The position numbers and the translations under genes are program-made. This document shows positions 19,518 through 28,465 of a stretch of DNA of 64,000 nucleotides, in pieces (position 1 is the first letter of the stretch; every line of letters starts with the position of its first letter). The notes under the pieces were generated by a model. That model ran no database searches, had not been told where the DNA came from, and saw only the letters and a list, made by a program, of their open reading frames with translations. The DNA is taken from positions 124,001 to 188,000 of the forward strand of contig JAQGHU010000022.1 of assembly GCA_028291515.1 (NCBI GenBank), given 5' to 3'. This stretch comes from Schlesneria sp. (GTDB lineage: Bacteria; Planctomycetota; Planctomycetia; Planctomycetales; Planctomycetaceae).

Positions 19518-19958
19518 ATGCGCAAGAATAAAGTTCGCCGCGAAGATCTAAAGCCAGGAGAAATTCTCTGCCAGTACTGCACCGCGCGGTGCTGCCGCTA
19601 CTTCGCCTTGCCGATTGAAACGCCCAAAACATGGGAAGATTTCGATCACATGCGCTGGTACATCATGCACGGTCGAACCTCGGTGTTCGTCGACGACAAC
19701 GTCTGGTATCTGCTCGTCTACGGAGATTGCCGCCACCTGCAACCCGACAACATGTGCGGCATCTATCACACCCGTCCGCAAATCTGCCGAGACTACTCGA
19801 CCGACAATTGCGAATACGATAACGACGGCTGCTACGACAAGTACTTCGAATCGCCCGAACAAGTCTGGGAGTATGCCGAAGCCATTCTGCCACCTAAGCC
19901 GCAACCCAGACGCAAGCGCGGCGAACCGATCATGCCCATTCTGCCCATTCTCGGATAG
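19518..19958 (+). CDS. YkgJ-type cysteine cluster protein
   Basis: A 146-aa protein with the spacing of the YkgJ/CxxCxxCC family: CQYCTARCCRYF near residue 20, then GDCRHLQPDNMCGIYHTRPQICRDY and NCEYDNDGCYDKY. The cysteines are expected to bind zinc or an iron-sulfur cluster; the biochemical role is not known. I start at the ATG at 19518, preceded by AGGAAGAG, not at the upstream frame opening at 19494. Confidence 0.85.
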   Translation: MRKNKVRREDLKPGEILCQYCTARCCRYFALPIETPKTWEDFDHMRWYIMHGRTSVFVDDNVWYLLVYGDCRHLQPDNMCGIYHTRPQICRDYSTDNCEYDNDGCYDKYFESPEQVWEYAEAILPPKPQPRRKRGEPIMPILPILG

Positions 19959-20012
19959 CTGGCGAGATCAACGTGCGCTCTTTCTGCTCACCAAGATTTC
20001 GAGTGAGGGTGC

Positions 20013-20149
20013 CACGGTTTTGGAGTCTTCGACAAGGCCGTGTCTTCTCCCTTTTTATCGGATCTTGCCAATCAGTTGCGACCGAACGATCATACCTTGA
20101 GACATTGAATTCAATCCCACACGGCTTTGTCGAAGACTCCAAAACCGTG
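20013..20149. repeat. 31-bp inverted repeats flanking a 75-bp core
   Basis: Arms at 20013-20043 and 20119-20149 (CACGGTTTTGGAGTCTTCGA and its complement) match at 30 of 31 positions in inverted orientation. The element lies between the YkgJ gene and hisS. The size and the terminal inverted repeats resemble a miniature inverted-repeat element. No target-site duplication is clear. It could also fold as a large RNA hairpin. Confidence 0.75.
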
Positions 20150-20255
20150 ATACCCAAGTCAATTGCAACACAACCATTTCAACGCGGTTTTTTGGTCGTG
20201 ACGATTCGTTGACGACCGGCCCCTGCACCTTCGACCACCAACCTGAAAACATGCT

Positions 20256-21569
20256 GTGTCTGATTCACTGATCACCCCCCGTACGCTCAAGGGCTTTCGC
20301 GACTATCTCCCCGAAATCATGCTCGTTCGCGAGCGACTGATGGAGACCGCGCGGCGAGTCTTTCGTAGCTATGGGTTCAGCCCTATCGATACCCCTGCCC
20401 TCGAATATGCCGAGATCCTGACTGGCAAAGGGGGAGATGAATCCGATAAGCAACTATTCCGCTTCAAGCAGGGCGACCGAGATGTCGCGATGCGTTTTGA
20501 CCTGACCGTCCCACTAGCGCGGTTCACTGCTCAGCACTTGGCGACCGTCGGCACTCCGTTTAAACGCTATCACATCGCCCCCGTCTGGCGTGGCGAGAAC
20601 ACCCAGCGCGGCCGCTACCGCGAATTCGTCCAGTGCGACTTCGATACGATCGGCACCGACTCCAACGCCGCCGATGTCGAGACGCTGCTCGTCATTCATG
20701 ACTTGCTGGTCGCACTCGGCTTTGAGCGTTTCACGATTCGCGTCAACAATCGATTGATCCTGAACGGCGTCCTCAGCAAGTTGGATCTTCTCGATCAGTC
20801 AGTCGGTGTGCTCCGCGCCCTCGACAAGTTGGCCAAGATCGGTGCGGATGCCGTCGTCGCCGAGATGGTCGAACGAGTCGGAGCAACAGAAGCGCAAGCT
20901 CGCCAGGTTCTGGAACTGGCGAATCCCAACATCACACTCGACCAACTGCAGACGATGCTCGAAGGCAACGAAATCGGCCTGCTCGGTGTCAGTCGTCTCC
21001 GTGAATTATTCACTGCGATCGCCACCGCAGGCATCCCGGCCGAACGCGTGGCCCTCGACGTGTCGATCGCCCGCGGACTCGACTATTACACCGGCACGAT
21101 CTACGAAACATTCCTCGGCGACCTCCCCAGCATCGGCAGCATTTGCTCTGGCGGTCGCTACGACAACCTCGCGGGACTCTTCACGAAAGAACGCCTGCCC
21201 GGAGTCGGTGCAAGCCTCGGACTCGATCGTCTGTTAGCGGCGATGGAAGAGCTGAAGTTGTTGGGCACTCAGGCCACACCCGCGCCGGTCCTCATCACGC
21301 AGTTCGACGCAGCACGACTTGGCGACTACCTCCGCATCGGCCGCGCTCTGCGTGCCGAAGGGATCAACGCCGAAGTCTATCCCGACGTGAAGAAACTCGG
21401 AAAACAACTCCAATACGCCGACCGCAAGGGATTCAAGCTCGCCCTGATCGCAGGCTCAGACGAATTCGCCACCGGTGTCTGGCAGATCAAAAACCTGGGA
21501 AATGGCGAATCGCAAACGATCAGCGAAGCCGACCTCGTGAAAACGATCCAAGTGCTCCTCAGCAAATAG
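20256..21569 (+). CDS. hisS: histidyl-tRNA synthetase
   Basis: A 437-aa class II synthetase. Motif 1 region (TARRVFRSYGFSPIDTPALEYAE), motif 2 (FKRYHIAPVWRGENTQRGRYREFVQCDFD), the histidine-specific ARGLDYYTGTIYE and motif 3 (PGVGASLGLDRLL) are all present, followed by the anticodon-binding domain. It charges tRNA-His, whose gene is at 12.5 kb. The start is GTG at 20256; the upstream region lacks a strong ribosome-binding site. Confidence 0.95.
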   Translation: MSDSLITPRTLKGFRDYLPEIMLVRERLMETARRVFRSYGFSPIDTPALEYAEILTGKGGDESDKQLFRFKQGDRDVAMRFDLTVPLARFTAQHLATVGTPFKRYHIAPVWRGENTQRGRYREFVQCDFDTIGTDSNAADVETLLVIHDLLVALGFERFTIRVNNRLILNGVLSKLDLLDQSVGVLRALDKLAKIGADAVVAEMVERVGATEAQARQVLELANPNITLDQLQTMLEGNEIGLLGVSRLRELFTAIATAGIPAERVALDVSIARGLDYYTGTIYETFLGDLPSIGSICSGGRYDNLAGLFTKERLPGVGASLGLDRLLAAMEELKLLGTQATPAPVLITQFDAARLGDYLRIGRALRAEGINAEVYPDVKKLGKQLQYADRKGFKLALIAGSDEFATGVWQIKNLGNGESQTISEADLVKTIQVLLSK

Positions 21570-21605
21570 CCGGACCCTGAAAGTGCAAACTTTCATCGTG
21601 TCCGA

Positions 21606-21722
21606 TAAGGCCTGAAAGGCCGCAATAATCCAGCCCAGGGCAGAGTGAAGGGGCAAAGCCCCGCAATGTCGCCCTGGGTCAGGAGTTCTCAGCATCACCC
21701 AGCCCTGCAAGGGCGAAACAAG
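21606..21722. repeat. multi-hairpin intergenic repeat
   Basis: Just after hisS lies a run of three hairpins: GGCCT-GAAA-GGCC, a long arm pair AGCCCAGGGC...GCCCTGGGT, and GCCCT-GCA-AGGGC. It matches, from memory, an intergenic repeat common in planctomycete and verrucomicrobial genomes. It may terminate hisS transcription. The remaining bases of the 302-bp gap contain nothing else recognisable. Confidence 0.6.
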
Positions 21723-21871
21723 CTTCTGAAGGCCAGTTTCATTGAAACCGGTGTTGCCTCTGATGAGTATTGATCTTCAGAGGCGGCTGAACTGCGACAC
21801 ATGGAGTTGACCCTAGTAGGACGCTGCCAAAACAAGACTGGTTGGATTCCGGCTCCAACACAGAGGTTTCC

Positions 21872-22621
21872 ATGCGCACGACGGCACTCGCACTAAACTC
21901 GATCGTTGTCGTATTTTTTTCTTGCTTCTTCGCCTACACATTCATCGTGCGTTCGCATCTCGACGCTCTTGGTCGCGATTTCGTGACTGAGAAGACCGTC
22001 AGCTACTCGAAACCGATTGTCGAAATCGCTCACGAATCACTCGATTCGCCATTGGTCAGGAAACTGCTTTCCGAAGACAAGGCCTTGGCGATTCGCAATG
22101 AAATCAGAGATTATCGGAATGACCCAGCCGCTTACGTATCTGATTTGACGCATCAGCCCCTTCGTAAATTGCCATTGGCAAATGCGAATCCGCTTCTCGC
22201 AAAGGTGGCTTCGATCAAAGAGAAGATCCGCACCTTCTATGACGACACGCTGAACGCGCTGATCACCGATTTGCGGATCTTTTCTGTCTCAAACCTGATC
22301 GCAGGATTGATTGCTTTCGGCTTGGCGTATCGTTCGCCGCGTCCGATACGCAATTCGATCGTCTGGTTTTCGTTTCTCATCTTCGTCGCGGTACTTTGCT
22401 GCTCATCTCTGTACATTGATGACCTCACGTTTTTCCGTATTCTATTCCGGACACACATGGGTTGGCTGTACGCAGTCCTCTTATGCGTCATGACGATTGC
22501 CCTTTACTGGGACTACGGTCGCCATATCAATGCGGCCGAACAAAGCGATGTCGACGGAGCTACCGACAGAGCGGTTCCAAGTGGACCATCGGCTGCGGTG
22601 ATCAGTGGCACACAGAGATAA
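21872..22621 (+). CDS. hypothetical membrane protein, four predicted TM segments
   Basis: A 249-aa protein beginning MRTTALALNSIVVVFFSCFF, one hydrophobic segment, followed by a ~110-residue extracytoplasmic region (HLDALGRDF to FYDDTLNAL) and then three closely spaced membrane segments. The tail after residue 225 is hydrophilic. No family recognised. AGAGG lies 6 bases before the ATG at 21872, which I prefer to the track's 21842. Confidence 0.65.
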   Translation: MRTTALALNSIVVVFFSCFFAYTFIVRSHLDALGRDFVTEKTVSYSKPIVEIAHESLDSPLVRKLLSEDKALAIRNEIRDYRNDPAAYVSDLTHQPLRKLPLANANPLLAKVASIKEKIRTFYDDTLNALITDLRIFSVSNLIAGLIAFGLAYRSPRPIRNSIVWFSFLIFVAVLCCSSLYIDDLTFFRILFRTHMGWLYAVLLCVMTIALYWDYGRHINAAEQSDVDGATDRAVPSGPSAAVISGTQR

Positions 22622-22759
22622 CTGTGACTAGACGCTACCAAAAGAGATCGGCGTCAATCGCGGATAAGTTAACCTGGTGATTGGTACAGTTTCCGCGGAT
22701 GGCCTGGTTAAATCGTAGTTTTACAAACGCCACAGAGTCGCCAAAATCGGACGCACACC

Positions 22760-23041
22760 ATGCAAGTTCACGTAGGCATCGCAAAGAGACGAGCGAAGCG
22801 TTTGGCCGCAGCGGTAATGGTATACTCCGAGGACTTGGACATGTGGCACGTCCTGCTCTACACCGTCGTTGATGGGAAGGTTGCGCCATTCGCCGAGCAG
22901 GCATTTGATACTCAACAAGAGGCGACCGATGATGTCTGTGAGAATTTGAAGATCGAGCCCGAGGAGTTACTGGAGATGGACGAGGAAGCGGTGGATGACT
23001 ACATCCTCAAGACCACTCGCAACAAATGGTCCACGTCATGA
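22760..23041 (+). CDS. small acidic hypothetical protein
   Basis: A 93-aa ORF, first third basic and last third strongly acidic (EPEELLEMDEEAVDDY). It reads like a folded small protein and is followed 44 bases later by the DUF1697 gene on the same strand. No family recognised; a competing frame overlaps its first half. Confidence 0.5.
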   Translation: MQVHVGIAKRRAKRLAAAVMVYSEDLDMWHVLLYTVVDGKVAPFAEQAFDTQQEATDDVCENLKIEPEELLEMDEEAVDDYILKTTRNKWSTS

Positions 23042-23085
23042 TTTTGACACCTGAATTCGTTTCCGGTGATCATTAGGAGTCGGAA

Positions 23086-23637
23086 ATGCCCACCTTCGTA
23101 GCTCTGCTCCGCGGCATCAATGTTGGGAATGCCAAACGCATTCCCATGGCCGAGCTACGCGACTTGCTCGGCGAACTTGGCTACACGGGAGTCGCGACGC
23201 TTCTCAATAGCGGCAACGCTGTCTTCCAAGAGTCAAAGGGGACATCGGCCAAGCACGCCTCGGAGATGTCCGCGGCGATCGCAAACAAATTCCAAATCGA
23301 AGTCCCGGTCATCGTCAAGTCGGCAAAGGAACTTGCCGCTGTCGCGACGGAGAACCCGTTTGCAAAGGAAGCCCCCGACCGTTCCCGACTGTTGATCGCC
23401 TTTGTTCAAGATGCCAAGTCGTTGGCTGGGCTGAAACCGCTCCAGCATTTGGCGATCCCGCCGGAAGAATTTGTGGTCGGCAAGTATGCGGCTTACCTCC
23501 ACTGTGTCACCGGCATTCTCGAAAGCAAAGTTGGTAAGGCTCTGCTCGGCAAGGAAGGCAAAGCGACCACCACTAGAAACTGGGCGACCGTTCTCAAATT
23601 ACTGGCGCTCGCAGGTGCGTCCGCGCCCGAGGTGTGA
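23086..23637 (+). CDS. DUF1697 domain protein
   Basis: A 183-aa protein starting MPTFVALLRGINVGNAKRIPMAELR, the signature of DUF1697, with NSGNAVF and the C-terminal TTRNWATVLKLL. These proteins are widespread, small, cytoplasmic and uncharacterised. TAGGAG is placed about 8 bases before the ATG. Confidence 0.88.
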   Translation: MPTFVALLRGINVGNAKRIPMAELRDLLGELGYTGVATLLNSGNAVFQESKGTSAKHASEMSAAIANKFQIEVPVIVKSAKELAAVATENPFAKEAPDRSRLLIAFVQDAKSLAGLKPLQHLAIPPEEFVVGKYAAYLHCVTGILESKVGKALLGKEGKATTTRNWATVLKLLALAGASAPEV

Positions 23638-23664
23638 ACCGATTCCCGTCGAAAGTGATTCGCC

Positions 23665-24171
23665 ATGCAAACGCCGGACGGTATCAAGATCATCCCCACC
23701 GTTTACCAAGAGGTACTCGCCCTGCTGAAGTCAGACGTGTTGGCGGCAGTCGAACACCTGATCGCGGCTGAGCGCCGTCTCAAGATGATCTACGATGACG
23801 GAACGGCGAGTATGACCTACCTTCGAGCGCAAATCAGCGTCTCGGGTTTGACAACCGCGGGCATTGAAGGATATCTGTCTCACAACAAGGATGCCGTCAT
23901 CCGTTTCGGCCTGCGATTCCTGGGCGACCAGGACGCAACCAGCGATGAACAAGAGTACGCGGAGGGCGAGGAACAAGATCCGCCAGGCGAATCCGAGATC
24001 CTCGGGTTGAGCAATGGGATGGGAATCAAGATCGCCATCTACCACAATTTCCTGGCCAACCGAACGCCTGCCGAATTTATCGCGTTCCTCAAGAATCGCC
24101 GGATTCCCAAGGCCGCCAAGTTCGCACGCGATCTTGTTCGCGTGTACGGCGAAAGCCAGATGCTTGGTTGA
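23665..24171 (+). CDS. hypothetical protein
   Basis: A 168-aa protein 27 bases downstream of the DUF1697 gene and probably cotranscribed. Visible features are a helical N-terminal half (VLALLKSDVLAAVEHLIAAERRL) and an acidic loop (DEQEYAEGEEQDPPGE). No signal peptide, membrane segment or known motif. Confidence 0.6.
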   Translation: MQTPDGIKIIPTVYQEVLALLKSDVLAAVEHLIAAERRLKMIYDDGTASMTYLRAQISVSGLTTAGIEGYLSHNKDAVIRFGLRFLGDQDATSDEQEYAEGEEQDPPGESEILGLSNGMGIKIAIYHNFLANRTPAEFIAFLKNRRIPKAAKFARDLVRVYGESQMLG

Positions 24172-24229
24172 GATTTGGCCTTTCTCTGACTCATGAATTC
24201 CACGCATCGGAATCTCGCGAGGCCGATCT

Positions 24230-24427
24230 ATGATGGGACACAGTTACGAATGCACTGATTGCGACTTCGAATTCTGCTCGGGGTGGTCGCACCATGCTGG
24301 TGGGCAGCTTCGCGTCCGTCCTGCGCGTGCTACCCACATAAGACAGCAAATACACCCGGTCAACTTGATTCGCAGTCGCTGTTTGTTGAATCTGTTAGGT
24401 ATTCGTCAAAATCCAGTCGACGTTTGA
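24230..24427 (+). pseudogene. possible decayed zinc-ribbon protein
   Basis: The frame starts MMGHSYECTDCDFEFCSGWSHH, which looks like the first half of a small zinc ribbon (C..C..C, then HH). The expected second pair is replaced by RVRPAR, which one-base changes (TGC/TGT to CGC/CGT) could produce from a CxxC. The remainder is not conserved-looking. I treat it as a remnant; the 24172-24457 gap holds nothing else. Confidence 0.35.
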
Positions 24428-24457
24428 GCACATTCCTCCCAACTAGACCCATCAATC

Positions 24458-24661
24458 ATGCCGAACCCCAGAGTCGGAAAGACGCTTCGGACAGGCCTTG
24501 CCTTGGCTTTCGGTCTCCTGATCGGCAACGCGGTGGTCATGCCGTTGATCAGTAGTCGAACGCCTTTAGACGGTTTAGGCATCGGCCTTATTGCCGGATT
24601 ACTCGCACTAGTCGCTTATTCCGTTATCGCAATTGCGCGGAACCGCAGCGACGCGAAGTAG
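24458..24661 (+). CDS. small membrane protein, two TM segments
   Basis: A 67-aa protein, MPNPRVGKTLRTG followed by two hydrophobic segments (LALAFGLLIGNAVVMPLI and GIGLIAGLLALVAYSVIAIA) and a short basic tail. No family recognised. Its composition, rich in L, G, A and I with a positive N-terminus, supports a real inner-membrane protein. Confidence 0.5.
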   Translation: MPNPRVGKTLRTGLALAFGLLIGNAVVMPLISSRTPLDGLGIGLIAGLLALVAYSVIAIARNRSDAK

Positions 24662-24756
24662 TATTAATCACATTGAACGGATGTTTAATCCAGAGACGTG
24701 TCACCGAACTGAAGGGGCTGAGATCGCAGGCGCGACGATCTGTAATCCCCATCCGC

Positions 24757-25680
24757 TCAGTTGGTCACCAAAGGCTGCTGGCTGGAATCTCTAGCCTTTT
24801 GACGTGTCTTGCGTAACACCATCTGGCCTGAATCGCGGGCGATTGTTGTCGTGTACGACCCCATATCGAGGCAGTTGTCGTCCGTGTCGAACGGGTTCTC
24901 GATCTCCACGCTCGCTTCTTCCATACCGCAGAGTCCCAGCGACACCAGCGCGACAAGAGCCGGGGTCCACCAGCCGATTCGATCGCAAATTGCGATGGGC
25001 AGTGTGGTCAAATAGACCAGGATCAATTGCTTCAGCATGACGACATACACGAACGGCAGCGGAGTCTTCAGGATCTTTTCGCAGCCCCCTTGGGAATCCA
25101 CCATCCGGCAGAGTTCGCCTTCCAGCAGCCGGACCAGTTCGAAATCGAGTTGTCCGTTCTGACGGTAGTTGTGGATCCACGCCGAGATCGCCGCGGAAAC
25201 TCCCACGGGCGTGTTACTGAAAAACATCGTCTCTTTGCAGACCGTTTCCGACAGAAAACGATCCGCATCCTCGGTATCGAAATTTCCCTGCAACGATCGT
25301 CGTAAAGTGATCACGTAACCAGAAACGAGATCCGCCAGTTCGGCACCGCCGTCGGTGTATTCGGTCCCCATTCGCACCAAGTTGCGGCTGGAATTGATCA
25401 GTTGTCCCCAATGAGAACGGCCTTCCCAATAGCGGTTATTGGACGCGTTCATCCGAAAGACGATCAGAAACCCCAGCAGCGATCCCAGCACCGCGTGACT
25501 GGTTGGATCAAGTCCGGTAAACGACTTGAATCCGCCATACTTGACCGTGGTGTACAAGCCCTGAATGACCACCGCGAACAGCGTCAACAACAGAATTCGC
25601 CGGGACGCGCGTTGCAGGGCCGTGCCACGATACGAGAAAACGATCTTTCCCCAGTCAAACCGATCATAGTAAATCATCAA
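24757..25680 (-). CDS. bestrophin-like (UPF0187) anion channel
   Basis: A 307-aa protein beginning MMIYYDRFDWGKIVFSYRGTAL. It has the family's hydrophobic first segments, FLIVFRMNASNNRYWEGRSHWGQLINSSRN (the strongly conserved N..YWEGR..WG segment), and the C-terminal IENPFDTDDNCLDM. Bacterial bestrophins form pentameric channels in the cytoplasmic membrane. The homologue could be anion or cation selective. It stands alone on the minus strand. Confidence 0.9.
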   Translation of the reverse strand: MMIYYDRFDWGKIVFSYRGTALQRASRRILLLTLFAVVIQGLYTTVKYGGFKSFTGLDPTSHAVLGSLLGFLIVFRMNASNNRYWEGRSHWGQLINSSRNLVRMGTEYTDGGAELADLVSGYVITLRRSLQGNFDTEDADRFLSETVCKETMFFSNTPVGVSAAISAWIHNYRQNGQLDFELVRLLEGELCRMVDSQGGCEKILKTPLPFVYVVMLKQLILVYLTTLPIAICDRIGWWTPALVALVSLGLCGMEEASVEIENPFDTDDNCLDMGSYTTTIARDSGQMVLRKTRQKARDSSQQPLVTN

Positions 25681-25909
25681 TCACTCTGCTTCGTACGTTG
25701 CAATAGGCAAAGGCACAAATGGCGATTGCTCGACGATCGCCATCCCTGACGCGACATGCATGCAATAACTTCCTGCAAACGTCGAGTCAAGTCGGCTTGA
25801 GAGAACGTCGGCACCGTCGGCTGGTCCTCGCCGACGCCTGTACTAATTGTAATCTTGGTTGCATATCATGATATGTGGGTGGCGAGTGGGAGTGGCCTGA
25901 GGGAGCAGC

Positions 25910-27700
25910 ATGTCGCGAAAGACTCGGTGGATGGTCGGAATTTCTGTCGTGCTGATCGCGGCGGTGTCATGGTCCGCTTATCAGATCTTCAGTTTGGCAC
26001 GCCAGAAAGCGCAGCTCAGCGTCAGTCGCGCCAAGCTCAAGCAGATTGGGCTGGCCCTTCACAACTATCACGACAAGTACGACTGCTTCCCGCCTGCCTA
26101 TACTCTTGGTCCCGATGGCAAGCCGTGGCATAGCTGGCGAGTCTTGTTGCTTCCCTTTCTGGACGAACAAAGACTCTACGATCGCTACCGATTCGATGAG
26201 CCGTGGGATGGCGCGCACAATCGAGAGCTCCAGGAACTTCGCCCCGAGGCGTACGCCTCGCTCTTGCAGCAGTCGCAGCTCAAGACCGTCACCACGTACT
26301 TAGGCGTTGTCAGTCGCCGCACCATGTGGCCCGCACATTTCAGCGTCAAGATCAGCGACGTGACCGACGGCACGTCGAACACCGTGCTACTCGTTCAGAA
26401 CTTCAGTAGTGACGTGGTCTGGTCCGAACCCCGCGAAATGCGCGAGAAAGATGCGTTGGCGCTACTGCGCCCCAAGGAGTCCAGTCAGCCATCGAAACCT
26501 GCAACCCCTTCGATTCCAATCTTGCTTGGCGACGGGTACGTGCGGCTCATCTCGCCACAGATTAACCGAGACCTGTTTATTTCGTTGCTCATGCCGAAAT
26601 ATGGTCAGTACGTCGTTGCCGATGGCTGGCCTCGCGAGGAAGGTGCGACTTCCAAGTTGCCTGACACGGTCGATGCCAGTCACTATCCGCACACGCACAT
26701 CTTGGCTGTCGCGGATTCGCCAGTCATTCCCCACGAAACGTCGGTGTACTGCGCCACGGTGCAACTCGCGTGGGATCTCCTTCGGCCCGGGGTCAATCGA
26801 CCTGTGGTGGCGACGAGTGCAGGCCTCGTTGTCGACGCTTTGAACGCGCATCCATTTCCAACGGATGCGCTGTCCAAGGAAGATTATTTTGCAGGTGCCT
26901 CGGGATTAGCTCCAGGCAATTCAGCAAAGCTGTTCGAGGAGTTTCGAGAGCGCTTTCCCAACGCTCCCCTCAAAATGCTGGCCAATTCGGGTGGTTTTCC
27001 CGGTGTCCGCATCCTGACCTATCTGCAGAAGTCCCTCCCGTTTCCTGATGTGATGGAGCGATTTCCGAAGCCGTTCCAGTTCAAGCACGGTGACCAATCC
27101 ACGGACGTGAAATCATTCGGCTGGCCTTCGTCGAACGGCGAAGGGAGTGGAATGGCGGTCCTGAAGGAAACCGTCGAGGTTCGCGACTATGCAGGTCGGG
27201 ACGACTTCATTCTGTTGCTGAAGTCGGATAGTCCCAAACAGGACGAAATCATTCTCGCTCGAATTAAGCCAGCAGTAACTCTGCGAGCAACGTGGGAGAC
27301 AGCTGCCGACAGGATCTCCAAGCCGAAAGCGGATCAAGTCGTTCGTGAGTTGCGAGGTATTGATGAATTGCAAATCCCGATCATCTCGTTCGGAGTGACC
27401 TCGCCCGTTACCGAGTTGATCGGATTGCACTTGCCTACCGCGACGAGCCCAGACCGATCGATCATCGATGCTCGGCAGACGATGCGGTTTCGACTCGACG
27501 AGTACGGTGCCGAATTGATTGCGGATATGCAGATGATCGTTGGAGAAAATGGTAATGGGGCACTGCATATTGACCCATTAGAGCCACGGCATTTCGTCTT
27601 CGACGGTCCCTTTCTGCTAGCCCTCAAAGAGAAATCCGCAACCGTTCCGTACTTCCTGGCCTGGATCGGCAACACGGATCTCATGGAACTGGCGAAGTAG
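25910..27700 (+). CDS. DUF1559-related membrane-anchored protein with unknown C-terminal domain
   Basis: A 596-aa protein. After an uncleaved N-terminal anchor (WMVGISVVLIAAVSW) come DUF1559 landmarks: RAKLKQIGLALHNYHDKYDCFPPAY, WHSWRVLLLPFLDEQRLY and DVTDGTSNTVLLVQ. Unlike most DUF1559 proteins it has no type IV prepilin cleavage motif. From about residue 215 it continues for ~380 residues with no domain that I know. Expected location is the outer face of the cytoplasmic membrane. A repeat copy and a terminator-type hairpin region follow. Confidence 0.8.
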   Translation: MSRKTRWMVGISVVLIAAVSWSAYQIFSLARQKAQLSVSRAKLKQIGLALHNYHDKYDCFPPAYTLGPDGKPWHSWRVLLLPFLDEQRLYDRYRFDEPWDGAHNRELQELRPEAYASLLQQSQLKTVTTYLGVVSRRTMWPAHFSVKISDVTDGTSNTVLLVQNFSSDVVWSEPREMREKDALALLRPKESSQPSKPATPSIPILLGDGYVRLISPQINRDLFISLLMPKYGQYVVADGWPREEGATSKLPDTVDASHYPHTHILAVADSPVIPHETSVYCATVQLAWDLLRPGVNRPVVATSAGLVVDALNAHPFPTDALSKEDYFAGASGLAPGNSAKLFEEFRERFPNAPLKMLANSGGFPGVRILTYLQKSLPFPDVMERFPKPFQFKHGDQSTDVKSFGWPSSNGEGSGMAVLKETVEVRDYAGRDDFILLLKSDSPKQDEIILARIKPAVTLRATWETAADRISKPKADQVVRELRGIDELQIPIISFGVTSPVTELIGLHLPTATSPDRSIIDARQTMRFRLDEYGAELIADMQMIVGENGNGALHIDPLEPRHFVFDGPFLLALKEKSATVPYFLAWIGNTDLMELAK

Positions 27701-27734
27701 TGAGACTGATGATCGGGCCTCCGTCCCTTTCTTC

Positions 27735-27760
27735 CTGAGCGGGGGACGTAAGTCCCCTGG
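27735..27760 (+). repeat. short GC palindromic repeat (CCTGAGCGGGG family), copy 1
   Basis: CCTGAGCGGGGGACGTAAG with the hairpin GGGGAC-GTAA-GTCCCC, 35 bases after the DUF1559-type gene. Related inverted copies are at 54389-54420 and 59786-59812. Confidence 0.6.
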
Positions 27761-28039
27761 CCTCTTCTTCGGGCGTGAGCCTCCTTGCTGCAGCGATCTC
27801 ATTGGACACCGTAGCTCCCAGTGGTGACATCCAAACGACTACCATCGGACCGTCGAAAAAGATTTCTCAAAATCCGCGAACTTTTCTTTCGCGAGTGCTG
27901 TCTTAATAGGGACATGCTGCAAACTGATTGCGGCAAGATCTGAATCAACCAAGTCATCACGACGTTACGATAGGGTGGTCTGTCGATCATGTGCTACAAA
28001 CGGCTGATGTCCGAGAGCGAACAAAACCCAGTGGGTCAA

Positions 28040-28232
28040 TTGGCAGCAACGCCAATTCGATTCGCCACGCAATCGGTGTGCTTCGGCGTGCTGCCCAACG
28101 GCGGCACGAATCCGAATTGCGCAGGCTTGTTTGGCGAGGACCTCCCGCTGCGCCTGCTCACGTGACATCGGCCCTTAGGCCTCCGCAAGCTCTTAGAAGC
28201 CCGGTGTCACACAACTGACACCGGGCTTTTTT
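28040..28232 (+). ncRNA. candidate structured RNA ending in a strong terminator
   Basis: No plausible ORF spans this stretch, yet it can fold: AATTGGC-AGCAAC-GCCAATT, an outer stem AATTCGATTCG (28054) with CGAATCCGAATT (28107), and a 9-bp hairpin CGTGCTGCC-CAAC-GGCGGCACG. A perfect terminator follows at 28198. It lacks SRP RNA, RNase P and tmRNA signatures; a divergent 6S RNA is possible. The 5' end is not defined. The 27761-28039 bases upstream contain no gene that I can support. Confidence 0.4.
28198..28232 (+). terminator. Rho-independent terminator
   Basis: A 12-bp perfect stem (AGCCCGGTGTCA / TGACACCGGGCT), a 6-base loop and a run of six T on the plus strand. It separates the candidate RNA from the tRNA array that begins 30 bases later. 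Confidence 0.9.
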
Positions 28233-28261
28233 CGTTTGATGATGGGGGTAGTTTCTGATCC

Positions 28262-28333
28262 GGGCTGGTAGCTGAGACGGTATAGCGCCTGGCTGAAGAC
28301 CAGGAGAGAAGGATTCGAGCGCCTTCCAGCCCA
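28262..28333 (+). tRNA. tRNA-Phe-like (GAA)
   Basis: A 72-nt cloverleaf: acceptor GGGCTGG/CCAGCCC, anticodon arm CCTGG-CTGAAGA-CCAGG (anticodon GAA), discriminator A, no CCA. The T-arm is odd: AAGGA-TTCGAGC-GCCTT places A opposite G at the normally invariant 53-61 pair. First member of the array. Confidence 0.75.
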
Positions 28334-28446
28334 TTTCCGCGGCACAGCCACGGAAATAAAGCAGTAGAGCGGAGGAAGTAGTAAGGAGACAAGAACGAGC
28401 CTCAACCGCTCGTACTGCGGTCTACTCTCTACTTTCCACTCTCTAG
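28333..28446 (+). repeat. inter-tRNA spacer repeat, copy 1
   Basis: It begins on the tRNA discriminator base with a triloop hairpin, ATTTCCGCGGC-ACA-GCCACGGAAAT. A ~90-bp sequence follows with its own stem (GCAGTA.GAGCGG / CCGCTC.TACTGC) and the tail TCTACTCTCTACTTTCCACT. Copy 2 at 28619-28733 shares this layout and most of the long part. Confidence 0.8.
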
Positions 28447-28465
28447 TTTTTCACAACACGCACAC

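Noticed and set aside
28040-28232. SRP RNA, RNase P RNA or tmRNA
   Set aside because: None of the diagnostic sequences (GGAAG/AGCA loop, GAGGAAAGTCC, tRNA-like 3' end) is present.
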